DNA from: Thermogutta terrifontis
Lineage (GTDB): Bacteria > Planctomycetota > Planctomycetia > Pirellulales > Thermoguttaceae
DNA length: 64,000 nucleotides
NCBI RefSeq assembly: GCF_002277955.1
Contig: NZ_CP018477.1
Location: 1,488,001 to 1,552,000 of the forward strand
Direction of reading: 5' to 3'
This document shows positions 1-9,284 of this stretch, in pieces (the stretch's first letter is position 1; each line of letters begins with the position of its first letter). The notes under the pieces are model-generated. The model had not been told where the DNA came from. It worked only from the letters and a program-made list of their open reading frames with translations, and did not search any database. Both the position numbers and the translations under genes were made by a program.

Positions 1-817
1 CCGGCGAAATGACACCCGCCACAACGCGTTTGACTTCTTCGCTGTCCCGCCCGGGGATGACATCCTGCCACACTTCTCCCTTAGCCAGGCGGTCCCAGTT
101 GGACCGGAAGACATCTACCGGAACGTGATAATTCATCGTGGTGGGACCGGCAATTCTGCTGTGAATACCCACCACCTTGCCCGTTAAATCCACCAGGGGC
201 CCACCCGAATCGCCACCTACCAGGGGACAATCCGTACGAATAAAGGTGTCTCGATTGCGAAGGACTCGGCCGAGTCGGGCGACGGGCGGCCTCCCCGAAA
301 TGTAACCCAATGGATGGCCCAGCGCTGCCACCCACGCTCCTTCGGGCAGTTCTCTGCTCACCCCCATTTCAGCGTGGGGCCACGGACCGGCCTCCGTAAT
401 TTTGATCAGTCCCGCGTCAGCATCCTGGTATCGCCCAAGGGTTTCTCCCTTGACACGCTTTCCATCAGCAAAAATGAGTTCACAGCTCTGATGTGGTTCG
501 CCAACCACATGCCCGGCGGTGAGGGCATATCCGTCCTCGGTCACGATCACCCCACTCCCCTGGGTGTTGCCGATCCGAACCGCGACGATGCACGGTTTGA
601 GCTTTTCAATCAATTCCGCCACTTGCCTTTGCAGGTCCCGCAACTGGCCGACATCTTTGGGGGCCTCGGCCACCGGCACGGCAGATTCAGCCCGAACAAA
701 AACGGCGACCTGCACCGGTGGAGATACAGTCATCGCACACAGTGCGATTGCAAGCCACACCCGTGGGAGTATGCTCGAATAGCGGCGGAGGAGAACGAAA
801 AGTTGAGATCCCGTCAT
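1..817 (-). CDS. Trypsin-like serine protease (HtrA/S1C type), 3' end cut by window edge
   Basis: Reading from ATG 817 to the window edge gives 272 residues without a stop. A hydrophobic stretch at residues 20-42 looks like an export signal or anchor. A chymotrypsin-fold protease domain follows: the catalytic His is in TAGHVV (H103), the Asp in DADAGLIKI (D134) and the Ser in GGDSGGP (S204), so all three catalytic residues are present. HtrA-family enzymes degrade or process misfolded exported proteins; any PDZ domain would lie beyond the edge. AGGAG sits 10 bases before the ATG. The gene is alone on its strand, about 540 bases downstream of the PL11 lyase gene. Seen: triad and signal. Inferred: periplasmic location. 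Whether it is a DegP-like quality-control protease or a specialised one cannot be told without the C-terminus. Confidence 0.88.
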   Translation of the reverse strand, partial: MTGSQLFVLLRRYSSILPRVWLAIALCAMTVSPPVQVAVFVRAESAVPVAEAPKDVGQLRDLQRQVAELIEKLKPCIVAVRIGNTQGSGVIVTEDGYALTAGHVVGEPHQSCELIFADGKRVKGETLGRYQDADAGLIKITEAGPWPHAEMGVSRELPEGAWVAALGHPLGYISGRPPVARLGRVLRNRDTFIRTDCPLVGGDSGGPLVDLTGKVVGIHSRIAGPTTMNYHVPVDVFRSNWDRLAKGEVWQDVIPGRDSEEVKRVVAGVISP

Positions 818-980
818 AACACTGTCACTCCTGTCCCGATGAATGGACGCCTTCCAAGCCCTACTTTTCCCCTATTGTTGGCAGGCCATTGTCCCGAAGC
901 AACACGGAAACCACCTGGCCCATCCCACCGGTGGAAACGCGAACATCCACAGGAATTCGCTTGGAAGCGAGATTCGATCC

Positions 981-1062
981 GGAGGGACGTGCTTGTCACG
1001 CCCGCTTTCCAACGCTGGATCACGCATTGTCTTTCGCCGGGCACGACAAGCGTGCCCCTCCG
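981..1062. repeat. Two copies of the GCTTGTC-type palindromic repeat
   Basis: Copy one (981-1004) is GGAGGGACGTGCTTGTCACG plus CCCG. Copy two (1038-1062) is its relative in the opposite orientation, GGGCACGACAAGCGTGCCCC followed by TCCG. Each is an imperfect palindrome around ACAAG/CTTGT with a GGAGGG tail. Confidence 0.75.
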
Positions 1063-1203
1063 TGTTCGACGGACGGCGCGCAAGGCGTCTCTCCAGCCCT
1101 CGAAGGCGTCGCTTAAATAGCCCCGGGACCCACGCCGAGCGTCCCGGATGCATCCAAATCATGCGAGAGCCTGGTGGACCCAGTTTACCCGGGCCACGCC
1201 ACT

Positions 1204-1230
1204 GGTAGGGGCAATCCATGAATGGCCCTT
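1204..1230. repeat. GTAGGGGC-ATTCATGAAT-GCCCCTAC-type palindrome, diverged copy
   Basis: GGTAGGGGCAATCCATGAAT continues with GGCCCTT. It is a diverged member of the palindrome whose perfect form lies at 36833-36862. Confidence 0.65.
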
Positions 1231-1353
1231 AAACACATTGTGCTTGTGGCGTGGCGTTAGATTTTGATAAACGTGGGAATGAGTCAGGGAAACTGCAGTC
1301 CATGAGGCGATCGTGGGGAGCCTTTGGGCCAAAGAATCGAGAGTGCGCCTGGG

Positions 1354-3225
1354 TTATGGCTGGCCTTTGACAAGCCGTATTGACGGCCGTTTTGGTGGCT
1401 CCATGCCCTCTCCCAGGTAAAACCCCGGATGAGCCGGTTGATTGTAACCCACGTTTTGCCAGGCAACGGCAAGCCGATAGACAGGATCGTGCATGAGCGT
1501 CACAAACCGATACTTGGTGGGTTCGGGGGTTGTGAAGAGATATAAAGCGCGACCGTCCCGCGTTCGCCACAGAATTTCCTCCCGCCAATCGCCAAGGATA
1601 TCTGCACAGAGACAGGGATTGGCCTTTGTCCCATTGTTGGAGGCGCATCCATATTGAGACGCGTCGAGAAGCGTCACCGTGCTTTCGGTTTCAGGGACCC
1701 ACTTTTCAATGCGGGTGCCGCTGAGGAGTTCTCGGAGCAGATCGCCATCCCACCACACACCCATGTTGCACGATCGCGGAGCGCGCTGCGCGATGCTTTC
1801 GCCACGACAGTTGTACAATCCCTGGAGTCCCTGACCGATGGCCCAGCATTCCAAACCACGGTAGCGCGGGTCGATGTCCAGTGCCAGCCCGCGGGCTACA
1901 TCAGGCGAAGCCAATCCCCACAAGATCTTGCCCGTCGCAGCGTGGCGCAGATTCGCACCATAGGGGTGGGAGGGGCGTTCGTGGATTTCGAAGACCTCGA
2001 GACCCGGCCTGTCGGGATCAATGTCCGTAACATGCAGGGCGTCACCGTGCCCGAGCCCCGTGGAATAAAGTCCCTGGCCGTTATGATCGATGGCGCAGGC
2101 ACCGTAGATGATTTCGTCACAGCCGTCCCCGTCCACATCCGCAACAGCCAGATTGTGATTGCCCTGACCCCGATAAGCGCGGTTGGACTCCGGGCCCACG
2201 TCACTGTCGAAGACCCACAACAGTTGAAGGCGGTTATGACGATAGTTCCAGGCTGCCAGGACTGTTCGCGTGTAGTATCCCCGACACATGACCACACTGG
2301 GATGCTCGCCGTCAAGATAAGCGACACAAGCGAGAAACCGGTCGGAGCGATTCCCGTAATCATCGCCCCAGTCCTGCACGCGACCGCGTGGTGGAACATA
2401 GGGGACGGTCGTCACGGCTCGCCCGGTTTGGCCTTCAAAGACGGTCAAATACTCCGGCCCGGTGAGGATCAGCCCCTGGCTGTCGCGGTACCGAGCGCTC
2501 GGGGATCCAATCACATGTCCCACCCCATCCACGGTGCCGTCCGCGGTTCGGCAAACGACTTCCGCGCGTCCGTCACCGTCCAGGTCATAAACGATGAAGG
2601 GGGTATAGTGCGCCCCTTCGCGGATGTTGGGACCGAGATTGATTCGCCAGAGGAATTTACCATCCAGGGTATAGGCCTCTAATTTTGTCTCTCCGGTTGG
2701 TCCACGCTGTGAATTGTCCCGCGGGCGCATTTCCTGCTTCACGACGATTTCGTATCTGCCGTCGCCGTCGAGGTCCCCGACGGATGCGTCATTCGGAGTG
2801 TGGCCCGGTAAAGTTTGAAGCGGGATGACCAGGTACTTTTGCCCCAATTCGACCTTGACAATAGTTGGCGGCTCAAGCTCGCGGCCGTCGGCCACGGCCG
2901 TCACCCGATAGGTTCGGGGAAACGGCGCCGTGCGGTCGCCGTCAATCCAATGGGTCGTCGTTCGCAAGGGAGAGGACGTGAGTCTGTGCCAAACGCCCGT
3001 GGACTCCTGCCGATCAACATGAAATCCGATGTCCTCGGGATCATTCGCCAGCAACCGCCAGCTAATCATGACGGTCTGGTCACCGCGGTCGATCGCAACA
3101 CATCCCCGGTCGAGGAGTTCCATCTGGCGCTCGGCCCCGAAACCCTCTAAGCCCAAGAAGATAAACCAACCCACGAGAAGACCCAGTAGCAGACCTTTCG
3201 TCGGGCAAATTGTTGGATGCAACAT
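1354..3225 (-). CDS. Secreted rhamnogalacturonan lyase, polysaccharide lyase family 11
   Basis: A 623-residue exported protein. A signal peptide (residues 11-31, cleavage near GFGAE) is followed by a fibronectin-like domain (about 35-120) and a beta-propeller with repeated calcium-loop motifs DLDGDGR (151-157, again near 213) and DVDGDG near 365. This order and these loops are typical of PL11 enzymes such as YesW, which cut rhamnogalacturonan I, the rhamnose-galacturonate backbone of pectin, by beta-elimination. The longer frame starts at TTG 3261, but ATG 3225 begins directly before the signal peptide and is preferred; neither has a strong Shine-Dalgarno site. It stands alone. The GH28 gene at 37.2 kb would act on the same polymer class. 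The family is a confident call; endo or exo mode is not decided. Confidence 0.88.
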   Translation of the reverse strand: MLHPTICPTKGLLLGLLVGWFIFLGLEGFGAERQMELLDRGCVAIDRGDQTVMISWRLLANDPEDIGFHVDRQESTGVWHRLTSSPLRTTTHWIDGDRTAPFPRTYRVTAVADGRELEPPTIVKVELGQKYLVIPLQTLPGHTPNDASVGDLDGDGRYEIVVKQEMRPRDNSQRGPTGETKLEAYTLDGKFLWRINLGPNIREGAHYTPFIVYDLDGDGRAEVVCRTADGTVDGVGHVIGSPSARYRDSQGLILTGPEYLTVFEGQTGRAVTTVPYVPPRGRVQDWGDDYGNRSDRFLACVAYLDGEHPSVVMCRGYYTRTVLAAWNYRHNRLQLLWVFDSDVGPESNRAYRGQGNHNLAVADVDGDGCDEIIYGACAIDHNGQGLYSTGLGHGDALHVTDIDPDRPGLEVFEIHERPSHPYGANLRHAATGKILWGLASPDVARGLALDIDPRYRGLECWAIGQGLQGLYNCRGESIAQRAPRSCNMGVWWDGDLLRELLSGTRIEKWVPETESTVTLLDASQYGCASNNGTKANPCLCADILGDWREEILWRTRDGRALYLFTTPEPTKYRFVTLMHDPVYRLAVAWQNVGYNQPAHPGFYLGEGMEPPKRPSIRLVKGQP

Positions 3226-3640
3226 GGCGGGATTTCGATGACTGAATGAAACAGAATACAAGATTCTGTCTGACTCTTCCCAATTTTAATAGCGTTTTTG
3301 TCAAATGTGCGACGAGTTCATCCTGAAATACTTCGTCTCCATCGCGGGCATCAGTTACCAATTCTTGTTGGTAATAAATAACAGGCGACGAGCGAGTTGT
3401 TCGCAGCACACAGCGATTACCCGGTGGTCATCAAAGTTAGACAAACACGTCGATGAACACGGCATCGGTCGTCGTGGCTTAGGTTTCGCGGCGTGCTCAA
3501 ATTCCGCTAGATCTTGTTTGCTGATCGACAAGACCAGGGATCGATCATCATCGTCTGCTGGCTGATATAATACGGCAAAGCTGTAGATACTTGAGTTGAA
3601 CCGACTGATGCAAATATGACGAGTTAGGGGAGGTGTCTGT
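3226..3640. other. Divergent intergenic region
   Basis: Separates the PL11 lyase (minus) from the PhoD-like phosphatase (plus). Short frames here have no family resemblance. The only signal seen is an extended -10 element at 3563-3571. Confidence 0.6.
3563..3571 (+). promoter_or_regulatory. Candidate extended -10 promoter (TGnTATAAT)
   Basis: TGATATAAT matches an extended sigma-70 -10 element exactly and lies about 70 bases before the phosphatase ATG at 3641. No good -35 hexamer is seen, which is usual for extended -10 promoters. Confidence 0.4.
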
Positions 3641-5131
3641 ATGGTGAGTTTCAAGTCGTCTTGCATATTACCGGCAGCGGCTGCCATGGTCGTTTGCGCC
3701 GCTGGTTTGTCAGCACAGTCACAGGAAAAGCCGGAACATCAGCAACTGAGTCGTGGTGACCTCGCGACGACCCTCGCGATCTTCAACCTGTGGGGCGAGC
3801 AGCCTCGCGAAAAACAGGAGGTGGTCAGGTTCGCTTATGAATTCCTCCAGCAACGTCCGCGGGGCACGGTGGCCGAGCTTGTGGACCAGCCGGAGTTTCA
3901 ACGTCTTTGCCGCGAGGCGGGCTTGACCCATCTCGGTGGCCCCATGTTGGGTTGCGTGGCTCGCGATGGCGTCCGGGTATGGCTCCGCACTCTGGGGCCC
4001 GCTGAGGTCGTTGTGGAAATGGAAGTGGACGGCCAGCTTCGACGGTTCGGGCCGGTGGCAGCGACGCGGGAAACGGAATTCACTGCGGTGGTGCCAGTGA
4101 CGGGCTTGCCACCAGGGCGGGTTCTGCCCTACCGCGTGCTCATTAATGGCAAACCCGCAAAAATTCCCGAAACAGCGGTCATCCGAACCCTTTCGGAGGA
4201 TGCCAAACGCCTGCGGATTGCCTTCGGTAGTTGCATGCACCGGTGGGGGCTGGGCAATCCCCAGTTGAGTGCCCAAATTCGGAGTCGAGAGCCGGCGGCC
4301 CTCCTGCTGATTGGTGATACGGCGGCTCAGGATCGGGATAATCACCTTGGTCTGCATCGGGTGGATTACCTGGTTCGTGATCTGACGCCAGCGTGGCAGC
4401 AGTTGGTTGCGGAGGTCCCGGTTTACGTGACCTGGGATGATCACGACTACTTCAACAACGATAAATGGGGCGTGCCGAAAGGCTTTTCCGACGCGGATCG
4501 GCAGGGCGTTTGGGAGGTGTTCCGTCAGTGCTGGAACAATCCCGCCTATGGCCTGGGCCGGGGAGGGGTCTTCCTGAGCACGCGGATTGGGCCGTGCGAC
4601 ATCATCATGACCGATAACCGCTTCTTTCGAGAAAAGGGCAATTTTCTTGGGAAGGAGCAGATGGCCTGGCTTAAAGAACAGTTGCATGCCGCCAAAGGCC
4701 CGTTCGTAATTCTCTCCTGCGGAACGATGTGGAGCGATTATGTCTCAAATGGAAAGGATTCCTGGGGAGTTTTTGATCCAGAAGGACGGGAAGAGATTTT
4801 CCGCTTTGTCGAAGAGAATCGCATCGGTGGCGTTCTCTTGATTTCCGGCGATCGACACGGAGCACGCGGATTCACGATCCCGCGACCCAACGGGTTCCAA
4901 TTTTACGAATTTGAAGGTGCCAGCCTGGGGGGCCGAAGTGGCCCACCTGCCCGTCAGCCAAATTGGTCGACGCAGCTATACGGAATTTCAGGGGTATACG
5001 CGTTCAGCGAGTTCGATTTCGATGCCACCAAGGCTGATCCGGAAGTGACGTTCCGTTTGTTCAGCGAAACGGGAAAGCTTCTTTACGAACTGACCCTGCC
5101 CCGTAGCCAACTGACACCACCGGCCAGGTAA
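3641..5131 (+). CDS. PhoD-like secreted metallophosphatase
   Basis: A 496-residue exported protein. A signal peptide (residues 1-25, AGLSA/QSQ) and an Ig-like PhoD N-domain (about 95-185) precede the metallophosphoesterase domain. Metal and active-site motifs are FGSC (195-198, the Cys being typical of PhoD), GDTAAQD (225-231), TWDDHDY (264-270) and SGDRHGARG near 400. PhoD enzymes are Ca/Fe-dependent periplasmic phosphodiesterases/alkaline phosphatases that release phosphate from organic esters and wall teichoic acids. GGGGAGG lies 7 bases before ATG 3641. The MarC-like gene follows after 12 bases, so the two are probably co-transcribed. Substrate unknown; no PHO box was identified. Confidence 0.87.
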   Translation: MVSFKSSCILPAAAAMVVCAAGLSAQSQEKPEHQQLSRGDLATTLAIFNLWGEQPREKQEVVRFAYEFLQQRPRGTVAELVDQPEFQRLCREAGLTHLGGPMLGCVARDGVRVWLRTLGPAEVVVEMEVDGQLRRFGPVAATRETEFTAVVPVTGLPPGRVLPYRVLINGKPAKIPETAVIRTLSEDAKRLRIAFGSCMHRWGLGNPQLSAQIRSREPAALLLIGDTAAQDRDNHLGLHRVDYLVRDLTPAWQQLVAEVPVYVTWDDHDYFNNDKWGVPKGFSDADRQGVWEVFRQCWNNPAYGLGRGGVFLSTRIGPCDIIMTDNRFFREKGNFLGKEQMAWLKEQLHAAKGPFVILSCGTMWSDYVSNGKDSWGVFDPEGREEIFRFVEENRIGGVLLISGDRHGARGFTIPRPNGFQFYEFEGASLGGRSGPPARQPNWSTQLYGISGVYAFSEFDFDATKADPEVTFRLFSETGKLLYELTLPRSQLTPPAR

Positions 5132-5143
5132 ATTCGGACGCCC

Positions 5144-5761
5144 ATGTTCAATGAGATTGCCGACTTTCTTTATCGATTCGCCCTCTGTTTTGTCCCCCTG
5201 TTTGCCGCTGTGGACGCGGTGGGGTTGCTCCCCCTGTTTCTGAGTTTGACAGAGGGTTTAACGCCCACCGTCAAACAGCGCGTGCTGTGGCAGATGGTTC
5301 TCACGGCAAGCTCTGTCGTGATTGTGTTTGTCGTGGTAGGACAAGTTGTTCTCCAATTCCTGGGCATTACCATAGCCGATTTCATGGTGGCGGGCGGGAC
5401 CATGCTTTTCATCGTGGCCATGAACGACCTTTTCGCCACAGATAAAGGGCGACCCCATCTGGATGCAGAATCCCTGGGGGCTGTTCCGCTGGGGGTTCCT
5501 CTCACGGTGGGACCGGCTGTACTGACGACCGTACTTCTGCTCGCCAACCAGTATGGGAAGCTACCGGCCCTCTCTGCCGCGCTGGCTAATGTGGTTTTGG
5601 CTGCGGCGCTGTTCTCGGTGGCCGCCAGGATTGAGAGATTTCTCGGTCGGGACGGCGTGCGAACAATGTCAAAAATCGCTTCCCTGCTGATGGCCTCGAT
5701 TGCCGTGATGATGATCCGTAAGGGAATCCTCGGAATTTTGCACGACGCGCACGTTCTTTAG
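5144..5761 (+). CDS. MarC family integral membrane protein
   Basis: 205 residues with six predicted membrane helices. Family signatures include an N-terminal helix with FAAVDAVGLLPLFL and the loop GAVPLGVPLTVGPAVLTTVLLL (about 115-136), which matches the MarC pattern of PLxxPxxxGPGxI in the fourth helix. MarC proteins are transporter-like inner-membrane proteins of unsettled substrate; the name comes from the multiple antibiotic resistance locus, but they do not give resistance themselves. It begins 12 bases after the phosphatase stop. Length is normal for the family (about 200). Confidence 0.88.
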   Translation: MFNEIADFLYRFALCFVPLFAAVDAVGLLPLFLSLTEGLTPTVKQRVLWQMVLTASSVVIVFVVVGQVVLQFLGITIADFMVAGGTMLFIVAMNDLFATDKGRPHLDAESLGAVPLGVPLTVGPAVLTTVLLLANQYGKLPALSAALANVVLAAALFSVAARIERFLGRDGVRTMSKIASLLMASIAVMMIRKGILGILHDAHVL

Positions 5762-5917
5762 AGAAAAATGCACCCCCGATGCATCCAGGCGGGTGTGCAT
5801 TCTGAGCATTTGACGAGCGTGAAAGTGCCGTCTGCTGCTTGCAGGTCCGCCAACTCACGCAGCCGACACATTGCCACTTTTCCTTGGCCGCGGGATTCAA
5901 CCCGGAGTGACCTGACA

Positions 5918-5945
5918 GTAGGGACAATTCACGAATTGCCCCTAC
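5918..5945. repeat. GTAGGGAC-AATTC-GAATT-GCCCCTAC palindrome
   Basis: A 28-base near-palindrome after the MarC-like gene, of the same family as the copies at 1204, 9034, 36774, 36833, 42520, 44383, 55133 and 55195. Confidence 0.75.
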
Positions 5946-6001
5946 AAAGAATTGCGACCATGCCATCTCAGCGGTATTTGCAAAAGCGGGGATAGATCAT
6001 C

Positions 6002-6205
6002 TCACGCAGAGCTTGCCACAGGTTCGGAAACCAGACTGCGAATCCGCTCGATCAACCGCCCGATCATATCCTTCTTTTGCTTGAGGAGTTCTCGTACGTC
6101 GTAGAACCGGGCATGGCGGATTTCGCAGTGGAGATCGGCCTCTTCACGCTCCAGCAATTCAAGAATGAGTTCCCACTCTTCGCGCGACAAGAGTTCTGCA
6201 TTCAT
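6002..6205 (-). CDS. Small hypothetical helical protein
   Basis: 67 residues beginning MNAELLSREEWELILELLER, rich in Glu, Leu, Arg and Lys and predicted to be two or three amphipathic helices. Short proteins with a very similar SREEWELLLELLERE start are common in planctomycetes as far as I recall, but no function is known. It is 92 bases downstream of the symporter gene on the same strand and could share its transcript. No signal peptide or membrane segment. Real-gene status rests on the frame, composition and recurrence of the family. Confidence 0.65.
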   Translation of the reverse strand: MNAELLSREEWELILELLEREEADLHCEIRHARFYDVRELLKQKKDMIGRLIERIRSLVSEPVASSA

Positions 6206-6297
6206 GGCCGCACCTCCGCTCTGAAAGGTTTCTGGTTTCTTCCAGACCCGCAGTTATGGTAGCGCGGGGACAGCCAGCAGACAAGCTGATAGACGCG

Positions 6298-8652
6298 TCA
6301 ACCGGCCGCCTTGCCAGGTGGCAGAAGTGCGGCGGCACGCTGGGTTCGCAGGCTCAGCCGTTGTAACCTTTCGTGTGGGGATGCCACGACGGAAAGATGT
6401 GCTCCCTCCGCCCAAATAGAATCCTGGGTGATGTCGGGTGCCCGCCGCAATTCGACATGGGCACTGACCGGAACCACGACGCGATGTTCGCCCTGGGCGT
6501 CGCGCCATGTGAATTTCCGCTGCCCGCCCTCTTCTTTTTCTTCCACGTGCGTGCCGTGCGGAATTGCGGCCAGGATAGTACTTTTCTCCTCGGGCTGGTC
6601 ACCGTTGGTTTTCTGAACCACCTCAACGAGATAATCCCACACGGGTCGAACAACGACCACCCGCAACGCCGTCTTATCCGGGGCACCGCCCGCGCGCAGG
6701 GTGCTGCCGTAGGTGAAAATACCGTTTTGGTCCGTGATCAGCCTTTCATCGAGATGATCGTCCTCGGCATCGAGGAAGATTTCCAGTCCCACGGCCGGTT
6801 GCCCATCCACTTCAAGCTGACCGCGGATGGGATAATATGCGTGCGGGCTCGTGAATGCCCAGTAGAGTCCGACCATGGTCGCGAATAATAGAGCCGCAAA
6901 AACCCGGTAATCGAGAAGACCTCGCCAGGCATTCTCACCTCGCAGGGCATGCCAGGGTTTTTCCCACACGAGGGCCAGACTTTCCGGCGTGTGCTTGTGA
7001 GGAAGTAAAAGGGACAGAATGACAATGAGAACAGATTCGATGCAGAACAAAATGAACGCCATAAACAAACTGTTGATTTTGAGAATTCCCATCCAGGTGA
7101 GAATGAACACACCAACCCCCAGGAGTGAACCTCCCACCAGGATGATAAAAGCGGCCCAGGCCGACGTCCTTCGCCAAAAAACCCCCCAGAGAAAGACCAC
7201 CGCGGTGGGTGGTGCCACGACCGGGAATACGTCGACCATCGCTTGAAAGATCGTCGTGTCCCGCCGACCAAGGGCCATGGTCCACGCCACGGCAATGCAC
7301 ATGGCGACAAAGGTGGCGATTCGCCCGACCCATACCAAATGCCGGTCCGATACTTCTCCCCGCCAGCGTTTGTAGATGTCGTAGCTGAAAAGCGTGGCAA
7401 TGGAATTGAGAGCACCCGACACCGTGCTCATCAACGCTGCCAGGAGGGCAGCGATGACGATTCCGCGATAGCCGGGGGCCAGCAGGAGATTGATCATGTG
7501 GGTGTATGTTTTTTGCGTATCGGGTGATCCGTCGATGGTGGTTGGCAGCGGGGGTAACTTGCCCGTGTTAACAAGTCCCAGACAAATCACGCCCGGCAGC
7601 ACGAACAAAAACACCGGCAAAATCTTGAGGAAGCCGGCAAATAGAGGCCCGATACGGGCATGGTTTTCATCGCGGGCGCCCAAAACGCGCTGCACGATCG
7701 TCTGGTCCGTGCACCAGTACCATACCCCCAGCACCGGATAGCCCAGGAAGACAGCGTACCATGTGACGCCCGTGGGATCAGCGCTGGAGCGGAGAATGCT
7801 CAGATTGACGGGGTGCACCGCTTCTTTCAGACCGTGCCATCCACCGATCATATTCATACCAATCCAGGTGATGCACGCCGCACCAGTCAAGAGCACTATT
7901 GTCTGAATGGTTTCCGTCCAAACCACAGCCAGCAAACCGCCGACAATGGTGTAAATCGCCGTCGCGCCGCACATTCCCAAGACGGTCCAGAACCGATATT
8001 GTTCGGGATTCCCGTTAACAAAGGCGGGAAGGATCGTTCCTTCGAGCACGATCGCGCCCGTAAGAAGCGAGAAACCAATGTGGACCACGACGGCGGAGAA
8101 TATGGAAAGGATCGCAAGATAATCGCGGCACGCCCGGTTGTAGCGACGTTCCAAAAAATCAGGCAGCGTTGCGACATTGGCCCGTAAGTAAAACGGAGCA
8201 AAGAAAAGGGAAAGAATGATCAAGGTGAAAGCGGCCATCCACTCATAATTGCCGTAAGTCAGGCCGGATGTAAAACCATTTTGAGCAAAACTGACCAGGT
8301 GGATCGTGGAGATATTCGTCGCGAAGAGGGCCATCCCAATCATCGGCCAGGGGAGTGACCTGCTTGCCAGAAAATAATCTGTTCCTCGCACGCCCTGGCG
8401 TCTCAATCCAGCCAGACACCCCAGCAAAATGATGCCAATCAGGTATCCAAAAATGATCGTCAAATCCAACCAGGAAAGGGTAACGCGGCTAAACTGACTG
8501 ATCGTTCCGCCAGGCTCTGCCGCAAGAGCGTGGGGACCGAAAAACACGCTCGTACCGACAGCCAGGAGGGCAGCAGCGGTTTGTGTGCTACGTTGGCCGG
8601 CCTGCGGCATGCACAGGTTCGATAGGAATTGGCGCCAACTCATCCGAATCAT
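6298..8652 (-). CDS. Sodium:solute symporter (SSS/SGLT family) with extra C-terminal domain
   Basis: 784 residues from ATG 8652, chosen over the upstream TTG 8709 because GGAAGAG sits 6 bases before it. A short hydrophobic N-terminal stretch is followed by about 14 membrane helices with SSS features: DYFLASRSLPW, the helix GMALFATNISTIHLVSFAQNG and VVWTETIQTIVLL. The family couples Na+ entry to uptake of sugars, carboxylates or other solutes; closest in style are SGLT-like sugar transporters next to planctomycete hydrolases. Beyond about residue 610 a soluble domain of roughly 170 residues begins YPIRGQLEVDGQPAVGLEIF, resembling a carboxypeptidase-regulatory/Ig-like fold. Substrate not known; carbohydrate is an inference from the neighbourhood. 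Confidence 0.87.
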   Translation of the reverse strand: MIRMSWRQFLSNLCMPQAGQRSTQTAAALLAVGTSVFFGPHALAAEPGGTISQFSRVTLSWLDLTIIFGYLIGIILLGCLAGLRRQGVRGTDYFLASRSLPWPMIGMALFATNISTIHLVSFAQNGFTSGLTYGNYEWMAAFTLIILSLFFAPFYLRANVATLPDFLERRYNRACRDYLAILSIFSAVVVHIGFSLLTGAIVLEGTILPAFVNGNPEQYRFWTVLGMCGATAIYTIVGGLLAVVWTETIQTIVLLTGAACITWIGMNMIGGWHGLKEAVHPVNLSILRSSADPTGVTWYAVFLGYPVLGVWYWCTDQTIVQRVLGARDENHARIGPLFAGFLKILPVFLFVLPGVICLGLVNTGKLPPLPTTIDGSPDTQKTYTHMINLLLAPGYRGIVIAALLAALMSTVSGALNSIATLFSYDIYKRWRGEVSDRHLVWVGRIATFVAMCIAVAWTMALGRRDTTIFQAMVDVFPVVAPPTAVVFLWGVFWRRTSAWAAFIILVGGSLLGVGVFILTWMGILKINSLFMAFILFCIESVLIVILSLLLPHKHTPESLALVWEKPWHALRGENAWRGLLDYRVFAALLFATMVGLYWAFTSPHAYYPIRGQLEVDGQPAVGLEIFLDAEDDHLDERLITDQNGIFTYGSTLRAGGAPDKTALRVVVVRPVWDYLVEVVQKTNGDQPEEKSTILAAIPHGTHVEEKEEGGQRKFTWRDAQGEHRVVVPVSAHVELRRAPDITQDSIWAEGAHLSVVASPHERLQRLSLRTQRAAALLPPGKAAG

Positions 8653-9284
8653 AGTCGTCTCTTCCGTGTTTGAGCGGGTTGGATACAAGTTCCCCGATCG
8701 ATTACACAATTTCCAGAAATAACCAAGACGTGACGGCGACAGCCGCTAATCGTCGATCCCCTGCCGAGATTGAAAGCCACGTCGGCTCACACCGGGTCTC
8801 GGTTCCCCAGTGTCCGCACGGTGTCGTTGTCCTTGGGGCGAGTCACCGATCAAAAACGCCAATTTAGTCACGGGCTGGGCGTGCTGCAAGGTTGACGGCC
8901 TCCGAAGTTCACTCACCGTCAACTGATAACCGCGAGGGGAAAATGAAAAAGGTGAGGATCCTGGCGGCAGTATGGAAAAAATGGCAAGGCATTCGCTGCG
9001 ATCTGCTTCGTGCCCACGATGGCCAATCCCAACGGTACGGGCAATTCATGCACTGCCCCCACCGAAGTCCGACTGGTTCATTGCCCTCGGCAGGGGAAGG
9101 ACTGCCTTTCTGCATATCCGACCCAACTTCGCGCTCAACGCCTACTGCGAGAGTAGTTGAGCCCGAGTCACTGCCCGTTTGCGTTTCAAGAGCAGGGGAA
9201 ACTCGCCGAATACGGGTCAGCACGCTATGATGGACGGCGTTTCAACGTTGCAGTCACTTCGTTTGTGTTGAAAGGAGGTGCTTC
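8653..9284. other. Divergent intergenic region, 632 bases
   Basis: Lies between the symporter (minus) and the TIM-barrel gene (plus) and must hold both promoters. Apart from the palindrome at 9034-9062 I see no conserved element; small frames are not convincing as genes. Confidence 0.6.
9034..9062. repeat. GGTACGGGCAATTCATG-type palindrome, diverged
   Basis: GGTACGGGCAATTCATG followed by CACTGCCCCCACC. A mismatched member of the GTAGGGGC palindrome family. Confidence 0.65.

Larger units (their letters stand above)
818..1353. other. Gene-free stretch with dispersed palindromic repeats
   Basis: No credible gene. It carries GGAGGGACGTGCTTGTCACG-type and GGGCACGACAAGCGTGCCCC-type units (about 981-1004 and 1038-1062) and one TAGGGGCAAT/ATGGCCCT-type palindrome at 1204-1230. 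Units of the same three kinds recur in most other gaps of the window. Confidence 0.7.

Noticed and set aside
314-1120. 268-residue plus-strand frame
   Set aside because: Opposite the trypsin-like protease with its intact catalytic triad, and running on into palindromic repeats.
1654-2682. 342-residue open frame on the plus strand opposite the PL11 gene
   Set aside because: Antisense to a well supported lyase; composition and lack of motifs show that it is a shadow of GC-rich coding.
8892-9230. 112-residue plus-strand frame upstream of the TIM-barrel gene
   Set aside because: Contains a palindromic repeat, has no domain or ribosome-binding site, and lies in an expected promoter region.
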